Below, piece after piece: positions 1-8,150 of a stretch of DNA of 64,000 bases. The first letter of the stretch is position 1. Each line of letters opens with the position of its first letter. The translations under genes and the position numbers were made by a program. The stretch spans positions 319,719 through 383,718 of the forward strand of contig NZ_AWFX01000049.1 in the NCBI RefSeq assembly GCF_000463115.2, read 5' to 3'. This DNA comes from Franconibacter helveticus LMG 23732 (GTDB lineage: Bacteria; Pseudomonadota; Gammaproteobacteria; Enterobacterales; Enterobacteriaceae). The notes below the pieces were generated by a model that saw nothing but the letters and a program-made list of their open reading frames with translations, made no database searches and was not told where the DNA came from.

Positions 1-19
1 ATAAGTCAAGTAGCGTTAG

Positions 20-50
20 GGCTGCCCTCTCGGGCGGCCTTTTTCTTTTT
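20..50 (+). terminator. Rho-independent terminator of an upstream gene
   Basis: An 8-bp stem (20-27 with 32-39, one G-T pair) with a 4-base loop is followed by an 11-base T-rich run. It lies upstream of ybgA, so it ends a transcript that begins before the window. Confidence 0.75.
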
Positions 51-92
51 GGCCTGGCTACAATTGGAAGATGGAGCGCGTAAGGAGCGGTT

Positions 93-1049
93 ATGAGTGA
101 GAAAATCCCGGTTGGCATTAGCGCCTGTTTATTAGGGGACAACGTAAGATTTGATGGCGGCCATAAACGTCTGGTTTTTGCTGTCGATGAACTGGCGCCC
201 TGGGTTCGTTTTGAGCCCGTTTGCCCTGAGATGGCGATTGGCCTGCCGGTGCCGCGCCCTGCGCTGAGGCTGGTCAAACAGGCGACGGGAGAGGTGGCGT
301 TGCGTTTCAGCGATAAACGAGAGGGCGACCTGACCGCCGCGATGCAGCATTTCGCCGAAGAGCGTATCTCCCGTTTTGAGCACCTGTGCGGCTATATCGT
401 CTGCGCCAAATCGCCCAGTTGCGGCATGGAGCGGGTGCGGGTTTATGACGAAGAGGGGAAAAATAACCGTAAAGCAGGACGCGGCATCTACACCGAAGCG
501 CTGATGCATAAATTTCCCTGGCTGCCTGTTGAGGAAGACGGAAGGCTGCACGACCCGCTTATCCGGGAAAATTTTGTTGAGCGCATCTATACCCTGTTTG
601 AGCTCAACCAATTACGTAAAAACGGGCTGACCCGTGGCGGACTCATCGCCTTCCACAGCCGTTATAAGCTGCTGTTGCTCGCCCATTCGCAGGCGCAATA
701 CCGCGAACTGGGGCGTTTTGTCGCCGCTATCGATAAGTGGGAAAACCTGGAAGACTACTTTGCGCAGTATCGGCAGCGGCTGATGGATTTACTGTCACAC
801 CAGGCGACGCGGCGAAATCACACCAATGTGCTGATGCACGTTCAGGGCTATTTCCGCCCCCACCTTAACGCGCGCCAGCGCCAGGAGCTCGCGGAGCTTA
901 TCGATCGCTACCGGCAGGGTACGCAGCCCCTGCTCGCGCCGGTAACATTGCTGAAACATTATATGGCAGAATACCCCGACGCTTATCTTGACCAGCAGCG
1001 CTATTTCGAACCCTATCCCGAAGCATTGCGCCTGCGTTACGGCCATTAA
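93..1049 (+). CDS. ybgA: YbgA, DUF523-DUF1722 two-domain protein
   Basis: A 318-residue protein of unknown biochemical role. The N-terminal half (about 1-150) is a DUF523 domain with conserved Cys12 in an ISACLLG-VRFDGG motif, Cys44, and a CAKSPSCG motif (Cys104, Cys110), suggesting metal or Fe-S binding. The C-terminal half (about 185-315) is DUF1722, with FHSRYKLLLLAHSQ at 187-200. The E. coli K-12 annotated YbgA, as I recall it, is about 169 residues and covers only the DUF1722 half, so this is the long form. The ATG has an AAGGAG ribosome site 6 bases upstream. It lies 12 bp before phr, a pairing seen in many bacteria that hints at a link with DNA repair or light response. Confidence 0.88.
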   Translation: MSEKIPVGISACLLGDNVRFDGGHKRLVFAVDELAPWVRFEPVCPEMAIGLPVPRPALRLVKQATGEVALRFSDKREGDLTAAMQHFAEERISRFEHLCGYIVCAKSPSCGMERVRVYDEEGKNNRKAGRGIYTEALMHKFPWLPVEEDGRLHDPLIRENFVERIYTLFELNQLRKNGLTRGGLIAFHSRYKLLLLAHSQAQYRELGRFVAAIDKWENLEDYFAQYRQRLMDLLSHQATRRNHTNVLMHVQGYFRPHLNARQRQELAELIDRYRQGTQPLLAPVTLLKHYMAEYPDAYLDQQRYFEPYPEALRLRYGH

Positions 1050-1061
1050 AACAGGAGTGTT

Positions 1062-2486
1062 ATGACCACCCATCTGGTCTGGTTTCGCGCGGATTTGCGC
1101 ATTCACGATAATCTGGCGCTGGCCGCTGCCTGTCGTGACAAAAACGCCGTCGTGATTGGTCTGTTTATCGCCACGCCGCAACAGTGGGAAGCGCATGCGA
1201 TGGCGCCCCGTCAGGCGGCGTTTCTCTGGCAAAATCTCCAGGCGCTGCATGCAGCGCTGGCGCAACGGGGCATTCCGCTTTATTTGCGTGAAACTGGCAC
1301 GTTTGATGATTCGCTTCCCCTGCTGAAGGCCTTTTGCGAGGAGCATCAGGTCGATGCGCTTTTTTATAACTATCAGTATGAACTGAACGAACACCGGCGG
1401 GATCTGAACGTTGAACGCGGCCTGGAAGGCAAGGTCGTCTGCCAGGGATTTGACGACAGCGTGCTGTTGCCGCCCGGCAGCGTAACGACCGGCAGCGGCG
1501 AAATGTACAAAGTATTCACCCCTTTCAGCAACGCGTTTATCCGCCGTTTGCAGGAAGGGTTGCCGGAATGCGTACATGCGCCGAAAACCCGGGAAGGCGG
1601 GGCGCTCAGCGAACCGCCAGCGCTCACTCCATTCGATTATCCGCAGGAAAAGGTGGATGACGCGCTGTTTCCGGCAGGAGAGCAGGCGGCGCTGACGCGG
1701 TTGCGGCAATTCTGTCAGCAAAAAGCGGCAGGCTACCCTGATGCGCGCGATTTCCCCGTCCTCGACGCCACCAGCCGGCTCTCCGCCTGTCTGGCGCTGG
1801 GCGTGCTGTCGCCGCGCCAGTGTTTGCACCGTTTGCTGGCCGAGCAGCCGGGCGCGCTTACCGGCGGCCCAGGCGCGGTCTGGCTTAATGAACTTATCTG
1901 GCGCGATTTTTATCGGCATTTGCTGATCGCCTGGCCGAAGCTCAGCCGTCATAAGCCGTTTATCGGCTGGACGGAAAAGGTGCGCTGGCAGCAAAGCGAC
2001 GACCATTTTCAGGCCTGGCGCGAAGGCAAAACCGGTTATCCCATCGTGGATGCCGCAATGCGCCAGATGAACGAAACCGGCTGGATGCATAACCGGCTTC
2101 GCATGATAACCGCCAGTTTTCTGGTGAAAGATTTGCTTATCGACTGGCGGCGGGGCGAGCGTTATTTTATGACGCAACTTATTGATGGCGATTATGCGGC
2201 GAATAATGGCGGCTGGCAGTGGGCCGCCTCAACAGGCACCGACGCGGCGCCTTATTTCCGCATCTTCAACCCCACCACCCAGGGCGAAAAATTTGACGCG
2301 CAGGGCGATTTTATTCGCCGCTGGCTGCCGGAGCTGCGAAACATTGCCGGCAAAGCGGTGCATCAACCCTGGGCATGGGCGGAAAAACAGGGCGTAAAGC
2401 TTGATTACCCACGTCCGATAGTCGATCACAAAGCTGCCCGCGCCGCCACGCTTGCGGCGTATGAGGCTGCCCGGAAAACGCATTAA
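1062..2486 (+). CDS. phr: Deoxyribodipyrimidine photo-lyase
   Basis: Class I CPD photolyase, 474 residues (E. coli 472). It uses blue light to split cyclobutane pyrimidine dimers. The N-terminal antenna domain starts with the WFRADLRIHDN motif (7-17), which fits an MTHF-binding photolyase. The C-terminal FAD domain has the signature around 385-405 (GGWQWAASTGTDAAPYFRIF). The electron-transfer tryptophans are at 309, 362 and 385 by a +3 offset from E. coli W306, W359 and W382. An ACAGGAGTG ribosome site precedes the ATG. It is followed after 10 bp by ybgI; the dtpD gene found between them in E. coli is absent. Confidence 0.97.
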   Translation: MTTHLVWFRADLRIHDNLALAAACRDKNAVVIGLFIATPQQWEAHAMAPRQAAFLWQNLQALHAALAQRGIPLYLRETGTFDDSLPLLKAFCEEHQVDALFYNYQYELNEHRRDLNVERGLEGKVVCQGFDDSVLLPPGSVTTGSGEMYKVFTPFSNAFIRRLQEGLPECVHAPKTREGGALSEPPALTPFDYPQEKVDDALFPAGEQAALTRLRQFCQQKAAGYPDARDFPVLDATSRLSACLALGVLSPRQCLHRLLAEQPGALTGGPGAVWLNELIWRDFYRHLLIAWPKLSRHKPFIGWTEKVRWQQSDDHFQAWREGKTGYPIVDAAMRQMNETGWMHNRLRMITASFLVKDLLIDWRRGERYFMTQLIDGDYAANNGGWQWAASTGTDAAPYFRIFNPTTQGEKFDAQGDFIRRWLPELRNIAGKAVHQPWAWAEKQGVKLDYPRPIVDHKAARAATLAAYEAARKTH

Positions 2487-2496
2487 GAGAACGATG

Positions 2497-3240
2497 ATGA
2501 AAAACACCGAACTGGAAAACCTGATCAACCAGAAGCTCAATAGCGCAAGCTTCAGCGACTACGCGCCCAACGGCTTGCAGGTCGAAGGACGCGACGAGAT
2601 CCGCAAAATCATTACCGGCGTGACCGCAAGCCAGGCGCTGCTCGACGAAGCGGTGCGCCAGCAGGCGGACGCCGTTATTGTCCACCATGGCTATTTCTGG
2701 AAAGGCGAATCGCCCGTTGTTCGCGGTATGAAGCGTAATCGTTTAAAGACGTTGCTTGAAAACGACATCAATCTTTACGGCTGGCATCTGCCGCTGGACG
2801 CTCACCCGGAGCTTGGCAATAACGTGCAGCTTGCGCGTCTGCTGGGCATTGAGGTGAAAGGGGAGATAGAGCCGCTGGTGCCCTGGGGCGAACTCTCTAT
2901 GGCGGTGCCGGGGCTGGAGTTCGCCTCCTGGCTTGAGGCGCGGCTCGGGCGCCGTCCGCTCTGGTGCGGCGATACCGGCCCGGCGGAAGTGAAGCGGGTA
3001 GCCTGGTGCACCGGCGGCGGCCAGGGCTTTATCGATGCGGCCGCACGCTTTGGCGTAGATGCGTTTATCACGGGCGAAGTTTCCGAGCAGACCATTCACT
3101 CCGCCCGCGAACAGAATCTGCATTTCTATGCGGCAGGCCATCACGCCACTGAGCGCGGCGGCATTCGCGCCCTGAGCGAGTGGCTACAGGAAGAAACCGA
3201 TCTCGATGTGACCTTCATCGATATCCCAAACCCGGCATAA
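2497..3240 (+). CDS. ybgI: YbgI, NIF3/DUF34-family metal-binding protein
   Basis: NIF3 (DUF34) family protein, 247 residues, the same length as E. coli YbgI, whose crystal structure is a hexameric ring with a dinuclear metal site. The metal ligands are visible: His63-His64 (VHHGYFW), Asp101 (LPLDAHPE), His215 and Glu219 (GHHATERGG). The family is often labelled GTP cyclohydrolase type 2 but its true reaction is unsettled. Two adjacent ATGs occur at 2494 and 2497; the second gives the E. coli start MKNTEL. The longer frame reaching back to 2452 overlaps phr and is not needed. It stands 12 bp before pxpB, probably in one operon. Confidence 0.92.
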   Translation: MKNTELENLINQKLNSASFSDYAPNGLQVEGRDEIRKIITGVTASQALLDEAVRQQADAVIVHHGYFWKGESPVVRGMKRNRLKTLLENDINLYGWHLPLDAHPELGNNVQLARLLGIEVKGEIEPLVPWGELSMAVPGLEFASWLEARLGRRPLWCGDTGPAEVKRVAWCTGGGQGFIDAAARFGVDAFITGEVSEQTIHSAREQNLHFYAAGHHATERGGIRALSEWLQEETDLDVTFIDIPNPA

Positions 3241-3252
3241 AGGGGAGCGTAA

Positions 3253-3909
3253 GTGCAAAGAGCACGTTGTTATCTGTTGGGTGAAAGCGCGGTAGTGCTG
3301 GAGCTGGAGCCGCCCGTCACGCTGGAAAGCCAGCGTCGTATCTGGTGGCTGACGCAGCGTCTGGCGGATGTGCCCTCGGTGGTGGAAACCATCCCTGGCA
3401 TGAACAACATCACCGTGGTGCTGCGGGATCCGAAAGCATTAGCGCTGGACGCCATTGAGCGGTTGCAGCGCTGGTGGGAAGAGAGCGAAGCGATGGAGCC
3501 GCCTTCGCGGCAGGTCTCCATTCCGGTGGTTTATGGCGGCGAACAGGGGCCGGACCTCGCTGAGGTGGCGCGCCACACCGGGCTGAGCGAGAAGCAGGTG
3601 GTTGAGCAGCACGCGGCGGTAGACTATGTGGTTTACTTTATCGGCTTCCAGCCAGGCTTTCCGTATCTGGGCGGTTTGCCTGAGGCGCTGGCAACGCCAA
3701 GACGGGGCGAACCGCGCCTGAGCGTACCGGCAGGCTCCGTAGGGATTGGCGGCAACCAGACGGGAATTTACCCGCTGCCGACCCCTGGTGGCTGGCAGAT
3801 TATCGGCCGTACGCCGAAAGCGCTGTTCGACCCTGGAAAGGAACCGCCGGGGCTGTTGTTGCCCGGCGACAGTGTGCGCTTTGTGCCGCAGAAGGAGGGC
3901 GTATGTTAA
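3253..3909 (+). CDS. pxpB: 5-oxoprolinase subunit PxpB
   Basis: Subunit B of the prokaryotic ATP-dependent 5-oxoprolinase PxpABC, which opens 5-oxoproline (pyroglutamate) to glutamate. 218 residues, matching E. coli YbgJ; KipI-like fold with the [14 protein letters not shown] signature and a downstream [17 protein letters not shown] stretch. The start is GTG at 3253, preceded by AGGGGAGCG. The final 7 bases overlap the start of pxpC, which indicates translational coupling of the two subunits. Confidence 0.95.
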   Translation: MQRARCYLLGESAVVLELEPPVTLESQRRIWWLTQRLADVPSVVETIPGMNNITVVLRDPKALALDAIERLQRWWEESEAMEPPSRQVSIPVVYGGEQGPDLAEVARHTGLSEKQVVEQHAAVDYVVYFIGFQPGFPYLGGLPEALATPRRGEPRLSVPAGSVGIGGNQTGIYPLPTPGGWQIIGRTPKALFDPGKEPPGLLLPGDSVRFVPQKEGVC

Positions 3910-4835
3910 AAATAGTGCGGGCCGGAATGCACACCACGGTGCAGGACAGCGGCCGGTTTGGCTGGCGCCAGTTCGGCGTAAGCCGCAGCGGGGCGATGGA
4001 TACCCCGGCGCTGCGTATCGCCAACCTGCTGGTGGGCAACGATCCGGACGCGGCGGCGCTGGAGATAACGCTCGGGCAGTTTCGCGTGCAGTTTATGCAA
4101 GACTGCTGGTTTGCTTTAACCGGCGCAGGCTGCGACGCGCATCTGGACGAACACGCGGTATGGACGAGCTGGCGCATCGCAGCGAAAGCCGGGCAGACGC
4201 TTACGCTCAAATCGCCGCAGCACGGCATGCGCAGCTACCTGGCGGTGGCGGGTGGGCTGGATGTGCCGAAGGTGATGAACTCTTACAGCACTGACCTGAA
4301 AGCGGGTTTCGGCGGCTTTCACGGGCGAGCGCTGCGCGATGGCGACGAGCTGGCGTTGCTGCCTTCCTCGCACCACTTTCGTGAAACGCGCGGCGTGAAG
4401 CCGCTGTTCTGGGGCAACCGCATTCGCGCGCTGCCGGGGCCGGAATACCATGAGTTTTCTTCTTCCTCGCAGGAAGCGTTCTGGCGCGCGCCGTGGCAGC
4501 TAAGCCCGCAAAGCAACCGGATGGGCTACCGGCTGAACGGACAGCCGCTCACGCGCACTACCGGGCGCGAGCTCGCTTCTCACGGCCTGATGCCGGGCGT
4601 GGTGCAGGTGCCGCATAACGGCCAGCCGATCGTGCTGATGAACGATGCCCAGACCACAGGCGGCTACCCGCGCATTGCAAGCGTTATTGATGCCGATCTC
4701 TACAAGCTGGCGCAGCTTCGTCTCGGCGAGCCGATCCACTTTGTGCAATGTACGCTGGAAGAGGCGCTGGCGGCGCGGGAAGATCAGCTGCGCTATTTTG
4801 ATCAACTGGCCTGGCGACTCAACGATGAAGATTGA
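3903..4835 (+). CDS. pxpC: 5-oxoprolinase subunit PxpC
   Basis: Subunit C of 5-oxoprolinase, 310 residues (identical length to E. coli YbgK). KipA/allophanate-hydrolase-type biotin-independent domain, with the signature [22 protein letters not shown] near 14-35 and [13 protein letters not shown] near the C-terminus. It acts with PxpB as the kinase-like module that activates 5-oxoproline with ATP. The ATG lies inside pxpB, with GAAGGAGGGCGT as ribosome site, and its last 11 bases overlap pxpA. Confidence 0.95.
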   Translation: MLKIVRAGMHTTVQDSGRFGWRQFGVSRSGAMDTPALRIANLLVGNDPDAAALEITLGQFRVQFMQDCWFALTGAGCDAHLDEHAVWTSWRIAAKAGQTLTLKSPQHGMRSYLAVAGGLDVPKVMNSYSTDLKAGFGGFHGRALRDGDELALLPSSHHFRETRGVKPLFWGNRIRALPGPEYHEFSSSSQEAFWRAPWQLSPQSNRMGYRLNGQPLTRTTGRELASHGLMPGVVQVPHNGQPIVLMNDAQTTGGYPRIASVIDADLYKLAQLRLGEPIHFVQCTLEEALAAREDQLRYFDQLAWRLNDED

Positions 4836-5562
4836 TTTAAACGCGGATCTGGGCGAAGGCTGCGGCGACGACAGCGCGCTGATGCCGCTTATCTCCTCGG
4901 CCAATATCGCCTGCGGTTTTCATGCGGGCGATGCCCTGACCATGCAGGAAAGCGTGCGGCTGGCGCTGGCGCACCAGGTTGCTATCGGCGCGCATCCTTC
5001 CTTTCCGGACCGCGAGAATTTCGGTCGTACGGCCATGTCGTTGCCGCCGCAAACCGTTTATGCGCAAACGCTTTACCAGACCGGCGCATTAGCCGCTATC
5101 GTGCGTGCGCAAGGAGGGGTCATGAAGCATGTTAAACCCCACGGCATGCTCTATAACCAGGCGGCGAAATCACCGCCGCTTGCCGACGCCATCGCCCGGG
5201 CGGTAAAAGCGCTGGATGCGAACCTGATTCTGGTGGGGCTGGCCGGCAGCGAGCTTATCCGCGCCGGGAAGCATTATGGCCTGGCGACCCGCGAAGAGGT
5301 TTTCGCCGACCGGGGATACCTTGCTGATGGCTCGCTGGTGCCGCGCAGCGAACCGGGCGCGCTGATTGAGGATGATGACGAAGCGGTAGCGCGCACCCTT
5401 GAGATGGTGCTGAAAGGCCAGGTGCGAAGCCGGGAAGGCGGCTGGGCGAAAGTCAATGCCCAGACGGTCTGTTTGCACGGCGACGGCGCGCATGCGCTGG
5501 CGTTTGCCCGTCGGCTGCGCGAGGCTTTTACGCAGCGCCAGATTCAGGTCAGCGCTGAATAA
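4825..5562 (+). CDS. pxpA: 5-oxoprolinase subunit PxpA (LamB/YcsF family)
   Basis: Subunit A of 5-oxoprolinase, 245 residues (E. coli 244). LamB/YcsF-family TIM-barrel-like hydrolase part. Family motifs are intact: DLGEGCG near the N-terminus, [25 protein letters not shown] and [11 protein letters not shown]. The open frame extends back to 4645 but the start at 4825 gives the conserved [12 protein letters not shown] terminus and couples to pxpC by an 11-base overlap. It ends the pxpBCA unit; the facing regulator gene ends 36 bp downstream. Confidence 0.95.
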   Translation: MKIDLNADLGEGCGDDSALMPLISSANIACGFHAGDALTMQESVRLALAHQVAIGAHPSFPDRENFGRTAMSLPPQTVYAQTLYQTGALAAIVRAQGGVMKHVKPHGMLYNQAAKSPPLADAIARAVKALDANLILVGLAGSELIRAGKHYGLATREEVFADRGYLADGSLVPRSEPGALIEDDDEAVARTLEMVLKGQVRSREGGWAKVNAQTVCLHGDGAHALAFARRLREAFTQRQIQVSAE

Positions 5563-5598
5563 AAACGCTTCTGCCCTTTGCAGGCGGAAGGCGAAGCC

Positions 5599-6147
5599 TC
5601 AGAGCGACGCCGCCGCCCGCGCCGCGGTATCATAAAGCGAAGAAATCGTACGCAGCAGCTGGGCGGTATCGCCAATAGACGCTCCCGGAATACCGCTTTC
5701 TACCTGAATGGCGATAAGGCAGGCTTCACGCACGTCGCGGTATTTCATACACAGCGCTTTGCCTTCGTCGGTGGTAAAGAAATAGAGCTCTTTGCCCACC
5801 TTTTCGCTGGTCACATAGCCCGCTTTTACCAGCTTTTTCAGCGCATAGGTCACCACGTGCGTGTCCTCTACGTTCAGCACAAAGCAGATATCCGCCAGCT
5901 TCTTCTTGCGGTTGCGGTGGTTAACGTGATGCAGAAGCGAAACGTCAAACGCGCCCATATCGGGTTCGCCCGCCGCGGTCATGCAGCGCACCATCCATTT
6001 GTTAAAGGCGTTGCTGGTCATGATCAGCGCATATTCCAGTTCTGATAATTCCGCGCAGCGCTCAGAAACCAGATGCCTGGAAGAGACAATGCGACCGTCG
6101 CTGATATCGTCGCTATCTGTTGATGCAGAAGCAGTTTTCCGTGCCAT
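5599..6147 (-). CDS. MarR-like winged-helix regulator (COG5631-type)
   Basis: A 182-residue cytoplasmic protein with a winged-helix DNA-binding region at about 66-133 (LADICFVLNVEDTHVVTYAL, then KKLVKAGYVTSEKVGKELYF as the wing). It resembles the predicted MarR-related regulators of COG5631. The first 30 residues are polar and probably disordered. It is transcribed away from the DUF969-DUF979-DUF2891 genes and towards pxpBCA, with a 266-bp shared control region that holds a 24-bp near-palindrome. Inference: it controls the transport genes, itself, or both, perhaps in response to 5-oxoproline. Not present at this place in E. coli K-12. Confidence 0.75.
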   Translation of the reverse strand: MARKTASASTDSDDISDGRIVSSRHLVSERCAELSELEYALIMTSNAFNKWMVRCMTAAGEPDMGAFDVSLLHHVNHRNRKKKLADICFVLNVEDTHVVTYALKKLVKAGYVTSEKVGKELYFFTTDEGKALCMKYRDVREACLIAIQVESGIPGASIGDTAQLLRTISSLYDTAARAAASL

Positions 6148-6207
6148 AACTCCCCTTACTCAAGTGTGACTATTAGCAAAAAATATAAAACTGAACGGGT
6201 AAAATAA

Positions 6208-6231
6208 AAACATTTTATTGATAAATTGTTT
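6208..6231. promoter_or_regulatory. 24-bp near-palindrome, candidate operator
   Basis: Bases 6208-6219 pair with 6220-6231 at 10 of 12 positions (arms AAACA and TTTAT, mirrored as ATAAA and TGTTT). It lies in the divergent region between the MarR-like gene and the DUF969 gene and overlaps a possible -35 box. A second 7-bp inverted repeat, CTGAACG at 6191-6197 and CGTTCAG at 6244-6250, brackets it. Such an arrangement is typical of an autoregulating repressor. Confidence 0.45.
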
Positions 6232-6257
6232 ACATATTATTGTCGTTCAGATATAGC
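6229..6257 (+). promoter_or_regulatory. Possible promoter for the DUF969 operon
   Basis: TTTACA (6229-6234), a 17-base spacer and TATAGC (6252-6257) form a plausible sigma-70 promoter reading towards the DUF969 gene. The -35 box falls on the right arm of the palindrome. It would leave a leader of about 150 bases before the ATG at 6414. Confidence 0.35.
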
Positions 6258-6413
6258 TTTTTGACTCAGGGCCTGCGCGGTTTTCGCGCATTCACAGGGC
6301 CTGTCGTTTACACAACATCCGTTCGCCGCAATGCCCACGCTTTGTCCTGATGACGAAGTATTAAAAAAAACGCCTTCGGCGCGCAACGCTCACTTTGGAT
6401 AGGGTAAAAGTTT

Positions 6414-7136
6414 ATGGACAGTTCCACACTGTTGCCGCTCATCGGGATCCCGATAGTGGTTATTGGTTTTGCACTGCGTTTCAATCCGCTGCTGGTGGTT
6501 GTGGTCGCCGGGCTTGCCACGGGTCTGCTGGTTGGCATGGATTTCGGCATGTTGCTGGAAACGTTCGGCGAGAAGTTCGTTAACAGCCGTTCGCTGGCGA
6601 CGTTTATTTTGATTCTGCCGGTCATTGGCCTGCTGGAATATTACGGGCTCAAAGAGCGCGCCCAGGCCTGGGTGGCGAAAATAGCCAGCGCAACCTCGGC
6701 GCGTATTTTAATGCTTTACTTCGTCGCGCGCGAAGGCACCGCGGCGCTGGGCCTGATGTCGCTTGGCGGGCATGCGCAAACGGTGCGTCCGTTGCTGGCG
6801 CCGATGGCGGAAGGCGCCGCGCTCAATGATTATGGCGAGCTGCCGCAGTCAATCCGCGACAAAATCAAAGCCCATGCCGCCGCCTGCGACAATATCGCCG
6901 TGTTCTTCGGCGAAGATATTTTCATCGCTTTCGGCGCCGTGCTGCTGATAGACGCGTTCCTGAAAGAAAATGGTATTGCGGGCATTGAACCGCTGCATAT
7001 CGGTTTGTGGGCGATTCCTACCGCCATTGCGGCGCTGATTATCCATATGATTCGCTTGCTGCGCCTTGACGCCAGCATCCGTCGCGACGTGATGGCCTGG
7101 AAAGCGGAGCAGGGCAATCAGGAGGTGGCGCCATGA
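6414..7136 (+). CDS. DUF969 membrane protein, putative 5-oxoproline transporter subunit
   Basis: A 240-residue hydrophobic protein of the DUF969 family with about six membrane segments (roughly 6-23, 26-42, 59-77, and further ones near 170-185 and 195-215). DUF969 and DUF979 proteins are nearly always encoded as a pair and often lie beside pyroglutamyl-peptidase genes, which is the basis for calling them a 5-oxoproline transporter; direct biochemical proof is not known to me. Here the pair stands beside pxpBCA, supporting that role. The ribosome site before ATG 6414 is weak. The stop overlaps the next start by 4 bases (ATGA). Confidence 0.82.
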   Translation: MDSSTLLPLIGIPIVVIGFALRFNPLLVVVVAGLATGLLVGMDFGMLLETFGEKFVNSRSLATFILILPVIGLLEYYGLKERAQAWVAKIASATSARILMLYFVAREGTAALGLMSLGGHAQTVRPLLAPMAEGAALNDYGELPQSIRDKIKAHAAACDNIAVFFGEDIFIAFGAVLLIDAFLKENGIAGIEPLHIGLWAIPTAIAALIIHMIRLLRLDASIRRDVMAWKAEQGNQEVAP

Positions 7137-8119
7137 GCACGCTTATCACCATCAACCGCGTTTATTACCTTATCGGCTTCATCGTGATGCTGCTGGTGGT
7201 TATGACGCTGCGCGACCGGGGCAACCCGAAACGCTTTACCACGGCGCTGTTCTGGTTTTTGTTCGGCGGAATTTTTCTGTTTGGCGATCTCATGGTGCAG
7301 GAGCTGGGCAAATCGCTGGCCTACCGGGTTATCGGCGGCTGCGTCATTGTTATCGCTCTGTTGGCCGGGTTTGGCCTGGTCGGCAAGGGACATTACAAGA
7401 TGTCTACTGAGCCTGAGCGCGTCGCCTCCTCGAAGCGGCTGGGAAACTGGCTTTTTTTACCGGCGCTGATGATCCCGGTGGTGACCGTACTGGGCACGCT
7501 TTTCCTTAAAGGCGTATCTGTCGGCGGCGTGTTCCTGCTCGACCAGAAACAGCTGACGCTGGCGGCGCTGTGCGTAGCCTGCGTCGCCGCTATCCTGACC
7601 GGCTGGTGGCTGACGCGCGGCACGCCGCTGCATGCTATTCGTCAGTCGCGCCGGCTCGTGGATACCATTGGCTGGGCGGTGATTTTACCGCAGATGCTGG
7701 CGATGCTTGGCGGGGTGTTTGTTACGGCGAATACCGGCGACTCGGTGCAAAAAGTGGTGAGCCTGTTCGTCGACCCGGAAAACCGCTTTATGTTAGTGGT
7801 TATCTACTGCATCGGTATGGCGCTCTTCACCATGATCATGGGCAACGCTTTCGCCGCTTTCCCGGTGCTTAGCGCGGGCATCGCCTTGCCGTTTTTGATT
7901 CAGCATCACCATGGCGACCCGGCGCCTCTGCTGGCGATCGGCATGTATGCCGGCTATTGCGGCACGCTGATGACGCCGATGGCTGCGAATTTCAATATTG
8001 TCCCGGCGGCGCTGCTGGAGCTGAAAGACAAATATCAGGTGATTAAGGTTCAGATCCCGACCGCCTTGCCGCTGCTGGTGGTGAACGTCTTTTTAATGTA
8101 CTTCCTCGTGTTTCGCTAA
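7133..8119 (+). CDS. DUF979 membrane protein, putative 5-oxoproline transporter subunit
   Basis: A 328-residue, strongly hydrophobic protein of the DUF979 family with about nine membrane segments. Conserved stretches near the C-terminus (GNAFAAFPVLSAGIALP and GMYAGYCGTLMTPMAANFNI) carry small and polar residues inside membrane segments, as expected for a substrate path. It is translationally coupled to the DUF969 gene, and the two are expected to form one inner-membrane transporter. A DUF2891 gene follows after 31 bp. A role in 5-oxoproline uptake is inferred from family context and the neighbouring 5-oxoprolinase. Confidence 0.82.
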   Translation: MSTLITINRVYYLIGFIVMLLVVMTLRDRGNPKRFTTALFWFLFGGIFLFGDLMVQELGKSLAYRVIGGCVIVIALLAGFGLVGKGHYKMSTEPERVASSKRLGNWLFLPALMIPVVTVLGTLFLKGVSVGGVFLLDQKQLTLAALCVACVAAILTGWWLTRGTPLHAIRQSRRLVDTIGWAVILPQMLAMLGGVFVTANTGDSVQKVVSLFVDPENRFMLVVIYCIGMALFTMIMGNAFAAFPVLSAGIALPFLIQHHHGDPAPLLAIGMYAGYCGTLMTPMAANFNIVPAALLELKDKYQVIKVQIPTALPLLVVNVFLMYFLVFR

Positions 8120-8150
8120 GCGCGGCGCGGTGACTACCTAAGGAGCTGTT

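Noticed and set aside
795-2177. Long minus-strand frame (460 codons) opposite ybgA and phr
   Set aside because: It lies antisense to two genes with clear family matches, is rich in Arg, Gln and His as expected of a shadow in GC-rich DNA, and matches no family I know.
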